The notes under the pieces: model-generated
Databases searched by the model: none
What the model was told of the DNA's origin: nothing
The model's input: the letters and a program-made list of their open reading frames with translations, nothing else
In this document: positions 15,861 through 24,466 of the stretch, one piece after another
Layout of the letters: each line of letters begins with the position of its first letter
Numbering within the stretch: position 1 is the first letter of the stretch
Position numbers and translations under genes: made by a program
Assembly (NCBI GenBank): GCA_964436165.1
Contig: CAYTBY010000001.1
Span: 88,653 to 152,652, forward strand
Direction of reading: 5' to 3'
Source of the DNA: 2-01-FULL-39-28 sp964436165
Lineage (GTDB): Bacteria > Patescibacteriota > Minisyncoccia > 2-02-FULL-40-12 > GWA2-44-9
DNA: 64,000 nucleotides

Positions 15861-17114
15861 ATGACTTCTTTTCTTTTAATACTAAATACTTTTAAGACGG
15901 TCTTTGTCCTCCTTATCTCCATTTGGTGGCTTTACTTACCTGTCTTTTTATTTTTACTATCCTATCTCGCCGTTAAAAACTATACTAATCTCAAATACCG
16001 CCTCTCTCTTGAGTGGACACTTCTTGAAATAAAAGTTCCAAAAGAAAATCGAAAAAGCCCCAAGGCGATGGAGCAGATTTTTGCCGGTTTACATGGCGTT
16101 TATACTATTAAAAAAAAGTGGCATAAGATATTTTTTAAGGGCGAGATGCTGGCTTGGTTCTCTTTTGAAATAGTTGGCAAGGGTGGTGAGACCCACTTTT
16201 ATGTAAGAACTCAAACTGAATACAAGAATGTGGTAGAAGCCCAGATATATGCCCAGTATCCGGAGGCAGAAGTCGTTGAGTCGGTTGACTACATTAATGA
16301 TCTGCCCCTCTATTTGCCTGATGATAAATATGACCTGTGGGGAACTGAGCTAATTTTAAACAAGGAGGATGCCTATCCAATAAGAACTTATCCTGAATTT
16401 GAAGAAAAAGGAACCGGTCCGGAAGATGCAAAAAGAGTAGATCCAATGGCATCTATATCTGAGCTTTGCAGTACTCTTCACGCCGGTGAGCAGATCTGGC
16501 TTCAAATAATAGGTACTCCGATAGGAGATGATTGGATAAAGAAAGGCCAGGCCGTACTTGATAAGCTTATGGGTAAGGAAGCGGTCAAAAGCGGAAACTT
16601 TCTTTCTGATATGGTTTTTGCCATAGATAAGGCAATTAGCGGAATCGGCAGTGTTCCGGTTGATAAAAAAGAAGAAAGGAAAGAGAGAGTTAACTTAAGT
16701 CCAGGCAAAGAGGATATAATGAAGGCCATGGAAAAAAGCTGGGATAAGCTTGGGTATCAAACCGGCATCAGGTATTTATATATCGGACCTAAAGATAATT
16801 TCCATCAATCCCACGTCGCCGGTATTAACGGTGCTTTTCGGCAGTTCTCTTCCCAAAATTTAAATGGTTTCAAATCGAATAAATACACCATAACTCACGC
16901 TAGAGGCTTATTTAAAAATTCAAAACTTTTAACGAGAAAGAAGGCCATTTATCAGGCATTTAGGGAGAGGCAGGTCATGCTTTTTAAATATGTGCTTAAT
17001 ACTGAAGAATTAGCTACTATTTACCACTTACCGGATATTGGAGTCAGGGCGCCGTTATTGCCTAGAGTTGAGGCCAAGAGAGGTGAACCCCCGGTAGGAT
17101 TGCCAATTACATGA
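15861..17114 (+). CDS. Conserved membrane protein paired with VirD4-like ATPase
   Basis: 417 residues. An N-terminal pair of hydrophobic segments (~residues 5-40) is followed by a large soluble part with no motif I recognise (NLKYRLSLEWTLLEIKVPKENRKS...). Its 3' end overlaps the ATPase at 17111 by 4 bp (ATGA), so the two are made together. The same pair is common in CPR genomes, where the membrane protein carries a DUF-type annotation. It probably anchors or gates the ATPase in a DNA- or protein-moving machine. The function is inferred only from the partner. Confidence 0.75.
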   Translation: MTSFLLILNTFKTVFVLLISIWWLYLPVFLFLLSYLAVKNYTNLKYRLSLEWTLLEIKVPKENRKSPKAMEQIFAGLHGVYTIKKKWHKIFFKGEMLAWFSFEIVGKGGETHFYVRTQTEYKNVVEAQIYAQYPEAEVVESVDYINDLPLYLPDDKYDLWGTELILNKEDAYPIRTYPEFEEKGTGPEDAKRVDPMASISELCSTLHAGEQIWLQIIGTPIGDDWIKKGQAVLDKLMGKEAVKSGNFLSDMVFAIDKAISGIGSVPVDKKEERKERVNLSPGKEDIMKAMEKSWDKLGYQTGIRYLYIGPKDNFHQSHVAGINGAFRQFSSQNLNGFKSNKYTITHARGLFKNSKLLTRKKAIYQAFRERQVMLFKYVLNTEELATIYHLPDIGVRAPLLPRVEAKRGEPPVGLPIT

Positions 17115-18892
17115 TTAAAAAAGATAAAGATATTGTTGTTATCGGTGAGACGAATTTTCGCAATCAGCGTTGGCGATTTGGCATAAAAGAAGATGACCGT
17201 CGGCGCCATATGTATGTGGTTGGTTCAACGGGAATGGGCAAGACAGAATTCTTGAAGAATATGGCCATTCAGGACATTGAAGCCGGCCGGGGCCTTGCCT
17301 TTATTGACCCTCACGGCGATTCAGCCGATGCCCTTCTTGACTATATTCCAAAAGAAAGAATAAAAGATGTCATTTATTTGGATCCTGGCGATCTGTCTTT
17401 TCCGATTGCTTTCAATGTGATGGAAAAAGTTGATTTTGAGTTCAGGCATTTGGTTGCTTCCGGCTTGCTTGGTGTATTTAAGAAAATATTCGGCATTGAG
17501 GTTTGGTCGGGAAGGATGGAATATATTTTAAATAATACTATCTTGGCCTTGCTAGAATATCCAGATGCGACTCTACTCGGCATAAATAAGTTATTGTCCA
17601 ATAAGGAGTATAGGAGAAAGGTGGTTGATAATGTAAAAGACCCGATAGTAAAGTCATTTTGGGTTGATGAGTTTGCAAAATATACAGAAAGATTTGCCGC
17701 CGAAGCGACGCCGGCTATTCAGAATAAGATCGGTCAGTTTATTTCTAACAATCTTATTCGCAATATCATCGGCCAAGTCCATTCGACTATTGATATCAGA
17801 AAGATAATGGATGAGGGCAAAATTTTAATAGTCAATATTTCCCGCGGTAAAATAGGGGAGGACGCTTCGCGTTTGCTTGGTGCTCTTTTAGTAACCAAGA
17901 TTCAGCTTGCCGCCATGTCGCGGGTTGATATTCCGGAGAACCAGAGAACGGACTTCTATCTGTATGTAGATGAGTTTCAGCACTTTGCCACAGAGTCATT
18001 TGCTAACATTTTATCAGAAGCCAGGAAATACCATTTAAGTTTAATTATGGCTCATCAATATATAAAGCAGATGGAAGAACATGTGATGGATGCGGTTTTT
18101 GGCAATGTTGGTACGATTGTATCTTTTAGGGTTGGTGCGGAGGATGGCGAATTTTTGGAAAAATGGTTTCAGCCTGATTTCATGATGAATGATATTGTCA
18201 ATCTTGGTAAATATAATATTTACATAAAGTTAATGATAGACGGCGTTTCTTCAAGAGGTTTTTCGGCGGCGACTATCCCGCCCCTTCCCGAGCTTGAAAA
18301 GTCGAATCGGGAAGAAGTGGTTGACTATTCAAGAAAAACATATGCTACCTCAAGAGAAATTGTTGAGAAAAGTATTGCCGAATGGGCGGGAATGGATGGT
18401 GAGGAGCATAAAAAAGAAGGCTACAGCGGACCAAGGCCGGACTCAAGACCTAGACAGCCATATGCGACATTTGAAAGACGGGGGGAACCGTCACAATTTC
18501 AAAATCAGCGTCCACAGCAGTCATTTAATCGGCCACCAGCTCCTCTCCCTAGTCAACTCATTAGGCCACAACCAGGGTCAGTTCAACCGCAAACCATACC
18601 TCAGATACAACCTCAACCAGTGCAACCCAAGTTTGAACAGAAACCGCAGGTCCAGTTACAGTCTAAATCGGAACCAGCCCAATCACAACGACTGAGCGAA
18701 GAGCGAGGGAGTACTGAGCATAGAAATGCGAATGTACCCTCATCCGGGCTACCTTTAAATGAAGCCCTTAAAACCGGTCCGGTTAATTTTCGTGGCAGGA
18801 GGATAGAAGATAAAAGAGAAAAACCAAAAATTGAAGTTGATACAGATGCTCTCAAGAAGATCTTGGATGAGGCGATGGGAAAAAAGGAATAG
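17111..18892 (+). CDS. VirD4/TraD-like type IV secretion coupling ATPase
   Basis: 593 residues. Walker A is VGSTGMGKTEFLKN (~residues 37-50), Walker B is FYLYVDEFQHFATESF (~285-300), and a conserved HQY motif follows (AHQYIKQME), as in TraG/TraD/VirD4 and DUF87-type ATPases that pump DNA or proteins through a membrane. The last ~150 residues are low-complexity and rich in Gln and Pro, ending in a short helix with VDTDALKKILDEAM. No membrane helices are present; the preceding gene may supply the anchor. No relaxase, VirB4 or pilin gene is in the window, so a full conjugation system is not shown. Confidence 0.85.
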   Translation: MIKKDKDIVVIGETNFRNQRWRFGIKEDDRRRHMYVVGSTGMGKTEFLKNMAIQDIEAGRGLAFIDPHGDSADALLDYIPKERIKDVIYLDPGDLSFPIAFNVMEKVDFEFRHLVASGLLGVFKKIFGIEVWSGRMEYILNNTILALLEYPDATLLGINKLLSNKEYRRKVVDNVKDPIVKSFWVDEFAKYTERFAAEATPAIQNKIGQFISNNLIRNIIGQVHSTIDIRKIMDEGKILIVNISRGKIGEDASRLLGALLVTKIQLAAMSRVDIPENQRTDFYLYVDEFQHFATESFANILSEARKYHLSLIMAHQYIKQMEEHVMDAVFGNVGTIVSFRVGAEDGEFLEKWFQPDFMMNDIVNLGKYNIYIKLMIDGVSSRGFSAATIPPLPELEKSNREEVVDYSRKTYATSREIVEKSIAEWAGMDGEEHKKEGYSGPRPDSRPRQPYATFERRGEPSQFQNQRPQQSFNRPPAPLPSQLIRPQPGSVQPQTIPQIQPQPVQPKFEQKPQVQLQSKSEPAQSQRLSEERGSTEHRNANVPSSGLPLNEALKTGPVNFRGRRIEDKREKPKIEVDTDALKKILDEAMGKKE

Positions 18893-18979
18893 GTTTTTTA
18901 CTTTAGCCTCAACTGTGGATTTGTTTTTGTATCTGCCTGTGCTATTTTTATCTTAGCACATTTCGTAGAGGAGGAATAA

Positions 18980-19324
18980 ATGGAAGACCAGAAGGCACTT
19001 AAGGCGGTGGGTATTTATGAGCAGTATTTTATAACTCATGATATTCCGAATATAAAACATCCTCATAATGAATTTTTTCGTAATGTGAATGAGGCATTGG
19101 CTCATTGTCACAGCATGATAAAGGGGATAAAAGACTTTCTTTCCATTGATGGTATGGAAAAAAGAGCCGCACAACGCATTGGTTTTATTGAGGGATGTCT
19201 TGCTACTGCTGGCAAGGTTACAGTAGAGACGTTGAAGGCGTATAATCGTCCCGAAGAAGGCACAATTAGCGAGATAACCCACGAGCCATTAACCTACGAA
19301 GATTTACATGATTGGGAATATTAG
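18980..19324 (+). CDS. Small soluble protein, unknown function
   Basis: 114 residues with predicted helices and His-rich patches (HDIPNIKHPHNEFF, HCHSMIKGIKDFL). A clear AGGAGGAATAA Shine-Dalgarno site precedes ATG 18980, and an intrinsic terminator follows, so it is a real single-gene unit. It resembles no family I know. The middle contains an Arg-Ile-Gly-Phe-Ile-Glu-Gly helix that could pack as a four-helix bundle. Confidence 0.65.
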   Translation: MEDQKALKAVGIYEQYFITHDIPNIKHPHNEFFRNVNEALAHCHSMIKGIKDFLSIDGMEKRAAQRIGFIEGCLATAGKVTVETLKAYNRPEEGTISEITHEPLTYEDLHDWEY

Positions 19325-19337
19325 TCTCTCGTACTAC

Positions 19338-19368
19338 AGCTCTTGCAAAATGCAGGGGCTTTTCTTTT
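19338..19368 (+). terminator. Intrinsic terminator
   Basis: AGCTCTTGC, AAAAT loop, GCAGGGGCT (two G-U pairs), then TTTCTTTT. Confidence 0.75.
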
Positions 19369-19460
19369 ATGTTTTAAAAATGTATTATTTTAGTATCAAC
19401 TTTTTAATTTTGAATTATAATTTTGCATTTTGATTTTTTAATTTTAAATTTATTAAAACC

Positions 19461-20726
19461 ATGCCCTCCAAATTCTATAAAAAATATATCCGTATTCCCC
19501 CCAGTGAATCAATAGATATTCGGGATATAATGCCTATCATCCACCATCCGCTTTTTCAGCGTTTGCTTCATATCTCTCAATTAGGCACAACATTGAATGT
19601 TTTTCCGGGAGCGACTCATAACCGTTTTGAACATGCTCTAGGCGTTTACGGTAAAACAAAAAGATTTTCGAAGAGAATGGTTGAGGACGGTTTTTTGACA
19701 TCATATGAGGCCAAGAATGTGTCTCTTTTTGGCCTGCTTCATGACGTTGGCCATGGACCCTTTTCCCATGTTATGGAAGAATTAACGCCTCTTAGCGGCA
19801 ACGAAGACGAGAACGGCCTGGTCGTTTTAAAGTTATTAAAAAAGGAGATAAAAAAAGCCGGCGGTGATTACGAATTTATTAAAAAGATCTCTTCCCACAA
19901 AAATCATCTTTATCGGATAGTAATGGATAAGAATGTCGGGATGGACAAGCTTGATTACCTGGAACGCGATGTTTATCATACCGGATTTGGCCAGAGACCG
20001 GATATCGAAAGTTTATTCAATTATCTCGTTTACTTAAAGGGCCATTTGGTTATTGACAAAAAATCTCTTGAAGCGGCCAAGCAGATGCAGAAACTGTATC
20101 TCTATATGTATAAAGAGGTGTATCTTCATAAATCAGCGCTCATCAGCCAGAGGTTTCTCCAGAAAATGGTATCTATGCTTGCCCGCTTAATTAAGCTTGA
20201 TCTGGCTCAGCTTTGGCGTCTTAACGATAAAGAACTGATCGCCCTTATCTATACCAACCCCGATAAAAATCTGAAACTTCTCTACGATTGTTATAAAAAC
20301 AGGGCATTTCCCAGTACGGGAGTGGTGATACGACTCAAGAGCAGAGAGTTTAAAGAGAGAATTGCCGGCAAGAAAATAAAGGTTATCGGAGAGAACAAAG
20401 CGTTTTTTCAAAAGTTTATGAAGCATACTTCCCCGGAAGATCTTGAGAATCTTGAATCGAAAGTCGCAAAACTTATAAATGTTTCCTCTCACAAAGTGGT
20501 TATTGTTCCGACCCTAACTCCGTGGCGTTTTGTTCCGGAGGATATTTTATACCACGATGACGGCCGGATACTTTCGCTTAAAGACACTCAAAGAGAGTAT
20601 TTTGATGCTCTTCGATCTGAGATGAGTGACTATTTGGCTATTCGGGTTTGCATCGTCGGTGATAGGGGAGTATTATATAAAAATTCTTTGAAAATATATA
20701 ATCTTATCAAGAAGGAGACGCAATGA
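19461..20726 (+). CDS. HD-domain phosphohydrolase (dGTPase-like, YwfO type)
   Basis: 421 residues. The metal-binding HD set is clear: HNRFEHALGVY (first His), LLHDVGHGPFSH (HD pair plus extra His), and NVGMDKLDYLERDVYHTG (the last Asp and the family-specific YLxRD). This arrangement is typical of dGTPase-like HD enzymes of the YwfO/SAMHD1 branch that cut dNTPs to nucleoside and triphosphate. Start at ATG 19461 after a long AT-rich spacer. Its stop overlaps the next small gene by ATGA. Substrate is presumed to be dNTPs. Confidence 0.85.
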   Translation: MPSKFYKKYIRIPPSESIDIRDIMPIIHHPLFQRLLHISQLGTTLNVFPGATHNRFEHALGVYGKTKRFSKRMVEDGFLTSYEAKNVSLFGLLHDVGHGPFSHVMEELTPLSGNEDENGLVVLKLLKKEIKKAGGDYEFIKKISSHKNHLYRIVMDKNVGMDKLDYLERDVYHTGFGQRPDIESLFNYLVYLKGHLVIDKKSLEAAKQMQKLYLYMYKEVYLHKSALISQRFLQKMVSMLARLIKLDLAQLWRLNDKELIALIYTNPDKNLKLLYDCYKNRAFPSTGVVIRLKSREFKERIAGKKIKVIGENKAFFQKFMKHTSPEDLENLESKVAKLINVSSHKVVIVPTLTPWRFVPEDILYHDDGRILSLKDTQREYFDALRSEMSDYLAIRVCIVGDRGVLYKNSLKIYNLIKKETQ

Positions 20727-20944
20727 CATGTGTTCGGAATGATGATTGGAACCCAGATCCGCAGATTATGGCGAAGATTAAAGAGGAAATATCTAAATTA
20801 CCGGCAGAACAGCTTAGGTACGGAAGGATAAGTTCGGGTGATAAGTTACTTACTTGGAGTGAATTTATAACAGAGATTGAGCTTGGGACAGAATTCGGCC
20901 GGATGATATATTACATATACGTTGATGACGACCCAGAGCAATAG
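20723..20944 (+). CDS. Small acidic protein coupled to HD gene
   Basis: 73 residues, no family recognised. It starts inside the stop of the HD phosphohydrolase (ATGA overlap) with AAGGAGACGCA upstream, so it is translationally coupled to it. The sequence is hydrophilic with an acidic end (YVDDDPEQ). Small size and coupling suggest a partner or regulator of the HD enzyme; this is inferred. Confidence 0.6.
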   Translation: MTCVRNDDWNPDPQIMAKIKEEISKLPAEQLRYGRISSGDKLLTWSEFITEIELGTEFGRMIYYIYVDDDPEQ

Positions 20945-20948
20945 GAAA

Positions 20949-21278
20949 CTATTGCTTTTTTTGTTTGTCCTCAATTTCATCCATTTCATCCATTATCTGA
21001 TTAAATAATTCTCCTCTTTGCTCATTCCAAGCCTGCTTACGAGCACTTTCAAGAGCTTCCAGCCCCTCCTGGATATAACCAGCCTCAATATAGAGCCTTG
21101 CCATTCTTTGGTTAAACTTAATAGCGTCTTCCGGATTAATTACTTGCCTTTCTTCTCGTTCAGTCCATTGTTGAAGAAGTTGATGAACTTCTGGGTCTTC
21201 GACTCCTTTTGATTTTAGAGCATCAATAAGTTTCTGGTCTGATACTTCTCTATTTTCTAGTATTGGAAACTCCTTCAT
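20949..21278 (-). CDS. Small TPR-like helical protein
   Basis: 109 residues. The stretch KFNQRMARLYIEAGYIQEGLEALESARKQA has the spacing of a single tetratricopeptide-like helix pair, followed by an acidic Lys/Glu-rich tail. It converges on the 73-aa gene with 4 bp between stops. No known family; likely a protein-binding accessory. Confidence 0.6.
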   Translation of the reverse strand: MKEFPILENREVSDQKLIDALKSKGVEDPEVHQLLQQWTEREERQVINPEDAIKFNQRMARLYIEAGYIQEGLEALESARKQAWNEQRGELFNQIMDEMDEIEDKQKKQ

Positions 21279-21327
21279 GTATAAGATTATATCCTAGAAA
21301 AACAAAAAGTGCGAAGGAGTCAAAGGA

Positions 21328-21603
21328 TTATTTAACTTTTCTCTCAACGGATGTAAGTCGGACATCTATAGATTCAACTTTGGTTTCCAGTCGTGAAAAT
21401 TCCTTTTTTGAAGGTATTTCTAAAACAACATCGAGAATAGTTTTCAGGGTGCCGTCCATTTTATCAAAGCGGGTATCCATAGCATCAAAACGCTCATCAA
21501 CTTTAGCGAACCGGTTTGCGGTTATTTGAGCCAGAGTATTGAAGCCGACGCTTCGGTCGGCTCCCCGACCTTTCAGCGTCGGGGTTGTCATTTTCTTTGG
21601 CAT
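21328..21603 (-). CDS. Small coiled-coil protein carrying a palindromic insert
   Basis: 91 residues. The C-terminal two thirds are a regular coiled coil (RFAKVDERFDAMDTRFDKMDG, then EFSRLETKVESIDVRLTSVE), a type of small protein frequent in CPR genomes. The N-terminal region is encoded by a 38-bp palindrome (21545-21582), giving TLKGRGADRSVGF, and so is probably not native. Start is ATG 21603 or ATG 21591. The gene begins 1 nt from the end of a repeat element at 21605. Confidence 0.55.
   Translation of the reverse strand: MPKKMTTPTLKGRGADRSVGFNTLAQITANRFAKVDERFDAMDTRFDKMDGTLKTILDVVLEIPSKKEFSRLETKVESIDVRLTSVERKVK
21545..21582. repeat. 38-bp palindromic repeat in coding sequence
   Basis: Nested arms CCGACGCT/AGCGTCGG and GGTCGG/CCGACC. 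It is translated as the N terminus of the coiled-coil protein. Confidence 0.75.
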
Positions 21604-21604
21604 A

Positions 21605-21738
21605 CCCAGTAGTGAAACTTCCAGTTGCCTTTAATTTTTTCAATAAAAAGCTAAATAAGAAGTTATTCAATGTTATCTAGTCTTACCCATGATAGTAGAA
21701 ATACTGGCTAGAAAAAATCTGGAAGTTCTACTACTGGG
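21605..21738. repeat. REP/MITE-like element with related ends, copy A
   Basis: The left end CCCAGTAGTGAAACTTCCAG and the reverse complement of the right end CCCAGTAGTAGAACTTCCAG differ at two positions. The interior is AT-rich and noncoding. Ends match the elements at 32598-32662 and 61469-61488. Confidence 0.65.
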
Positions 21739-21934
21739 CATATTTTAAGTATAAAAAATTGATTGTTAATGTCAAATACTTTTCCCAAAGTGCTTGCCAC
21801 GTGATTGCGTAGCAATTTTACGTGGTCCGTCCACTCACCCTTGGATGGAACACCATAGAACAGCTAGTTTTAAGGTGGCAGCAGGTTTTTAATAGTTTTG
21901 TACCTAGTTTAGCAAGTTAAGATTAATTACTCAA
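21739..21934. other. Noncoding gap with a palindrome
   Basis: No convincing gene. It holds a 29-bp hairpin at 21797-21825 (CCACGT...ACGTGG with inner ATTGC/GCAAT). Otherwise it is AT-rich. Confidence 0.5.
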
Positions 21935-21965
21935 ATAAAACGAAAGCCGCTCTTGGGGAGCGGCT
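21935..21965 (-). terminator. Terminator for small membrane protein
   Basis: AGCCGCTC, TTGGG, GAGCGGCT; on the minus strand it is followed by TTCGTTTTATTTG. A second hairpin (GTCGG...CCGAC) lies between it and the stop codon. Confidence 0.75.
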
Positions 21966-22007
21966 CGTCGGTTTTTTGTGAGAACCGACAAACTTGGGTT
22001 CGGTGGG

Positions 22008-22325
22008 TCACATATACTGATGGACGACCCACCCGAACAGCAGGGCGATGAGCGGATACAGGACTGCGAGAGCGACTCCTCTTGCGATAGCTTCTCCTGC
22101 CCCCTCCTCTTTCTTGGGTATGTCAGAGGTGTCGTGATACGTCAGAAAGCTGACGACCATCGCGATGCCGATTGCCTGCACCACGGAGAGGTGTGGTAGT
22201 CCGAGCGTCGGAACCATAAACCATCCCCATAACACGCTCAATGCGTAACCCCGCAACAGCGAGGAAAGAACCAACATGGCAACGATGCGACGGACGAACC
22301 CACCCACGATTGCAAGGAACACCAT
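22008..22325 (-). CDS. Small membrane protein, unknown function
   Basis: 105 residues from ATG 22325, chosen because AAAGGAGG lies 8 nt upstream on the minus strand. Three or four hydrophobic segments (MVFLAIVGGFVRRIVAML, VVQAIGIAMVVSFLTY, GVALAVLYPLIALLFGWVV) flank a short charged loop (DTSDIPKKEEGAG). No family recognised. Monocistronic, with terminator. GC-richer than its flanks. Confidence 0.65.
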   Translation of the reverse strand: MVFLAIVGGFVRRIVAMLVLSSLLRGYALSVLWGWFMVPTLGLPHLSVVQAIGIAMVVSFLTYHDTSDIPKKEEGAGEAIARGVALAVLYPLIALLFGWVVHQYM

Positions 22326-22438
22326 AGCTTTTGCCTCCTTTAACCGATTTTTTTCTGAACTTGTCCTAATTATAGCAAATTTAGGGCACTTTGTCAAATC
22401 AGCCAAAAACCTTGAAAAATCGGGTTATTTTAACATTG

Positions 22439-22511
22439 TCCGCCCGGCTGGGATCGAACCAGCGACCACTTGCTTAAAAGGCAATTGCTCTACCAACTGA
22501 GCTACGGGCGG
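22439..22511 (-). tRNA. tRNA-Lys (anticodon UUU)
   Basis: Complete cloverleaf on the minus strand: acceptor CCGCCCG/CGGGCGG, D arm GCTCAGTTGGTAGAGC, anticodon loop CTTTTAA, T arm GCTGGTTCGATCCCAGC, discriminator A. The 3' CCA is not encoded (the genome reads CAA after the discriminator). Confidence 0.96.
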
Positions 22512-22602
22512 GATAGATTGCTAGATAACTAGCAAATAATATCATAAAAAATTAGTATTTCCAAGCTCGTGATACGATAATAAAACAGGCATCCAGCCTG
22601 TT

Positions 22603-23064
22603 TTAATTCGGTTTGATACTGCTAATTGTAATATAAGTTCCGATTGCCGTCACGAATGCTCCGGTTAGGAATTTAAGCAAGAAAATATTTTTAGATTCGC
22701 CTAAAATTACAATGCCTATCAGTATGGATATTAACGGTGCGGCCATGGTAATACTGGAGGTTAATGCGACTGAACCACCTCTTAATGATAACGAAAGATT
22801 TGATAACAAATATGAAGAGTTCATGACTAAACCGGCAATTACGGCAAGAACGATCGGTATGGCTGTTAACTTTCCGTAGTTTGCATTATCGGAATGTCCT
22901 TGAATAGCCAAGACTGTTAATCCGACTATAGCGCTACAAACACCATTAATAATAACGAATATTCTTGGATCAAGTCCGTAATTATTAACAGAAATTTTAG
23001 CGATTGGACTACCAAGGCCAAAGAGCAGAGTTGATATTAATGCAAATTTAATCCTAGGATCCAT
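22603..23064 (-). CDS. EamA-type (DMT) half-size transporter
   Basis: 153 residues with five predicted membrane helices. It begins with MDPRIKFALISTLLFGLGSPIAKI and ends with a glycine-rich GESKN..FLTGAFVTAIGTYITI pattern. This is one EamA repeat; full DMT exporters have two, so the protein must dimerise, like the small multidrug resistance proteins. Substrate unknown. Confidence 0.82.
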   Translation of the reverse strand: MDPRIKFALISTLLFGLGSPIAKISVNNYGLDPRIFVIINGVCSAIVGLTVLAIQGHSDNANYGKLTAIPIVLAVIAGLVMNSSYLLSNLSLSLRGGSVALTSSITMAAPLISILIGIVILGESKNIFLLKFLTGAFVTAIGTYITISSIKPN

Positions 23065-23141
23065 GTTGTCCCCCTTTTTTTGTAAATGTTCGATAGTCGG
23101 TATATTGTAGATTATTTTACATGATCCGTCAAATTATAAGC

Positions 23142-23170
23142 TTGATTTTTGAATTTTTTTGTTATATAAT
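23142..23170 (+). promoter_or_regulatory. Promoter for 23220 gene
   Basis: TTGATT, 17-bp spacer, TATAAT. The transcript start near 23177 supports the ATG at 23220 and excludes the upstream in-frame ATG at 23121. Confidence 0.75.
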
Positions 23171-23219
23171 CTGGGGCAGTCAGTTGGTTCTTTTACCAAA
23201 GGTTAAAGGAGCGGTAAAC

Positions 23220-23615
23220 ATGGTTGTAACTAGGGTCTTGGCGCTACTATTTATTTTTGTTGCTGGTTTTGGCGTCTGGAGCAGTTGTCAGCACGGTCAA
23301 GATATTAGCAGGGCAGTGGAAATAAATCCGGAGGTTCATATTACAGGCGATATTAATAGCCGTTTGATGTATGTTGATGAAACCACCAAAGAGGTCCAAG
23401 TATTAACATTCGAGGATATAAAAAGAGATATTGTTTTTGAAGCGGATGATGGATTCCTCTATTTTTTAAAAGAAGAAAAGGTTAAAATTTTGCCCGTAGC
23501 TTTTATCTGCGGGAAAAAAAGAAATCTGGAATGTGATTTGACTAAACCTTATGTTTTATACGTTGCAACAAGGAAGGTTAAGCCATTGCTTGTACGCAAA
23601 AACGCGGCATCCTAA
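23220..23615 (+). CDS. Membrane-anchored or lipid-linked small protein
   Basis: 131 residues from ATG 23220, with AAAGGAG 8-9 nt upstream. An N-terminal hydrophobic segment (VLALLFIFVAGFGVWSSC) ends in a Cys that could be lipidated, though the lipobox is poor (W at -3). The rest is hydrophilic with two more cysteines (FICGKKRNLECDL). No family recognised. It has its own promoter and terminator. Confidence 0.6.
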   Translation: MVVTRVLALLFIFVAGFGVWSSCQHGQDISRAVEINPEVHITGDINSRLMYVDETTKEVQVLTFEDIKRDIVFEADDGFLYFLKEEKVKILPVAFICGKKRNLECDLTKPYVLYVATRKVKPLLVRKNAAS

Positions 23616-23618
23616 TAG

Positions 23619-23638
23619 CGGCTAATTCAGCCGTTTTT
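23619..23638 (+). terminator. Intrinsic terminator
   Basis: CGGCT, AATTC, AGCCG, TTTTT. Confidence 0.8.
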
Positions 23639-23692
23639 AATTTGCTATTTTTATGTTAAAATGAGGTCATAAATGGTCAAAAACATTTTCTG

Positions 23693-24466
23693 ATGAAGAT
23701 TATTGTTCAAAATTTAGCGACGGAATACCGTGATGAGGGCGAAGGACCGGTAATGCTTTTATTACACGGCTGGAAGGATAGTTTATATACTTTCGATGAT
23801 TTAATGCCGTCTTTGCTGGCCAGGTGGAGAGTTGTTCGTCTTGATTTGCCTGGATTTGGTGAAAGCGAAGCGCCGGGTGGGGCTTGGAATCTAGATGATT
23901 ATATCCATTTTGTTAATGAGTTTATTCAGAAACTTAATCTTCAAGTCGATGTTTTAGCCGGTCATTCATTCGGTGGCCGAATTGCCATAAAAGGCCAAGC
24001 CGTCAAACTTTTTAAAGCGAACAAACTTGTCCTGATAGCTCCGGCGGGTATTGCCAGAAAACAGAAATTACGTAAATCAATTTTAAAAGTTATGGCTAAA
24101 ATCGGCGGGTTTTTAGCCGACATTCCGCCTTTAATTTTGTGGAGGCAGGAAATAAGAAAAAAGATGTATAATCTGATCGGCAGTGATTATCTTAATGCCG
24201 GGCCATTAAGGGGGACATTCCTAAAAATAATTGCCGAAGATTTAAGTGTAAAGGCAAGAGATATTACTGTCCCGACTCTGATAATCTGGGGAGCCAATGA
24301 TACTCAGACTCCTCTGGCTGACGGCCAGAAACTGTCTCGATTAGTATCTGGTTCAGAGTTTAAGGTAATCAACGGCGCCGGACATTTTGTCCATCGGGAG
24401 AAACATCAAGAAGTCGCAAAATTAATAGAAGATTTTTATGATAAGAAAATGGCTGTCTCGTTATAG
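23693..24466 (+). CDS. Alpha/beta-hydrolase
   Basis: 257 residues with the full alpha/beta-hydrolase set: the oxyanion region LLLHGWKDS, the nucleophile elbow GHSFGGR, the acid in LIIWGANDTQTP and the catalytic His in INGAGHFVHREK. It could be an esterase, lipase or C-C hydrolase; the substrate is not readable. It overlaps the start of the MurF-like gene by 29 bp, so it belongs to the cell-wall transcription unit. Confidence 0.85.
   Translation: MKIIVQNLATEYRDEGEGPVMLLLHGWKDSLYTFDDLMPSLLARWRVVRLDLPGFGESEAPGGAWNLDDYIHFVNEFIQKLNLQVDVLAGHSFGGRIAIKGQAVKLFKANKLVLIAPAGIARKQKLRKSILKVMAKIGGFLADIPPLILWRQEIRKKMYNLIGSDYLNAGPLRGTFLKIIAEDLSVKARDITVPTLIIWGANDTQTPLADGQKLSRLVSGSEFKVINGAGHFVHREKHQEVAKLIEDFYDKKMAVSL

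Noticed and set aside
20187..20492. Minus-strand ORF inside the HD gene
   Set aside because: No start site or family signal; shadow of the strong HD gene.
22276..22500. Plus-strand ORF with GIEPATTCLKG
   Set aside because: It is the antisense of tRNA-Lys, a common false gene.
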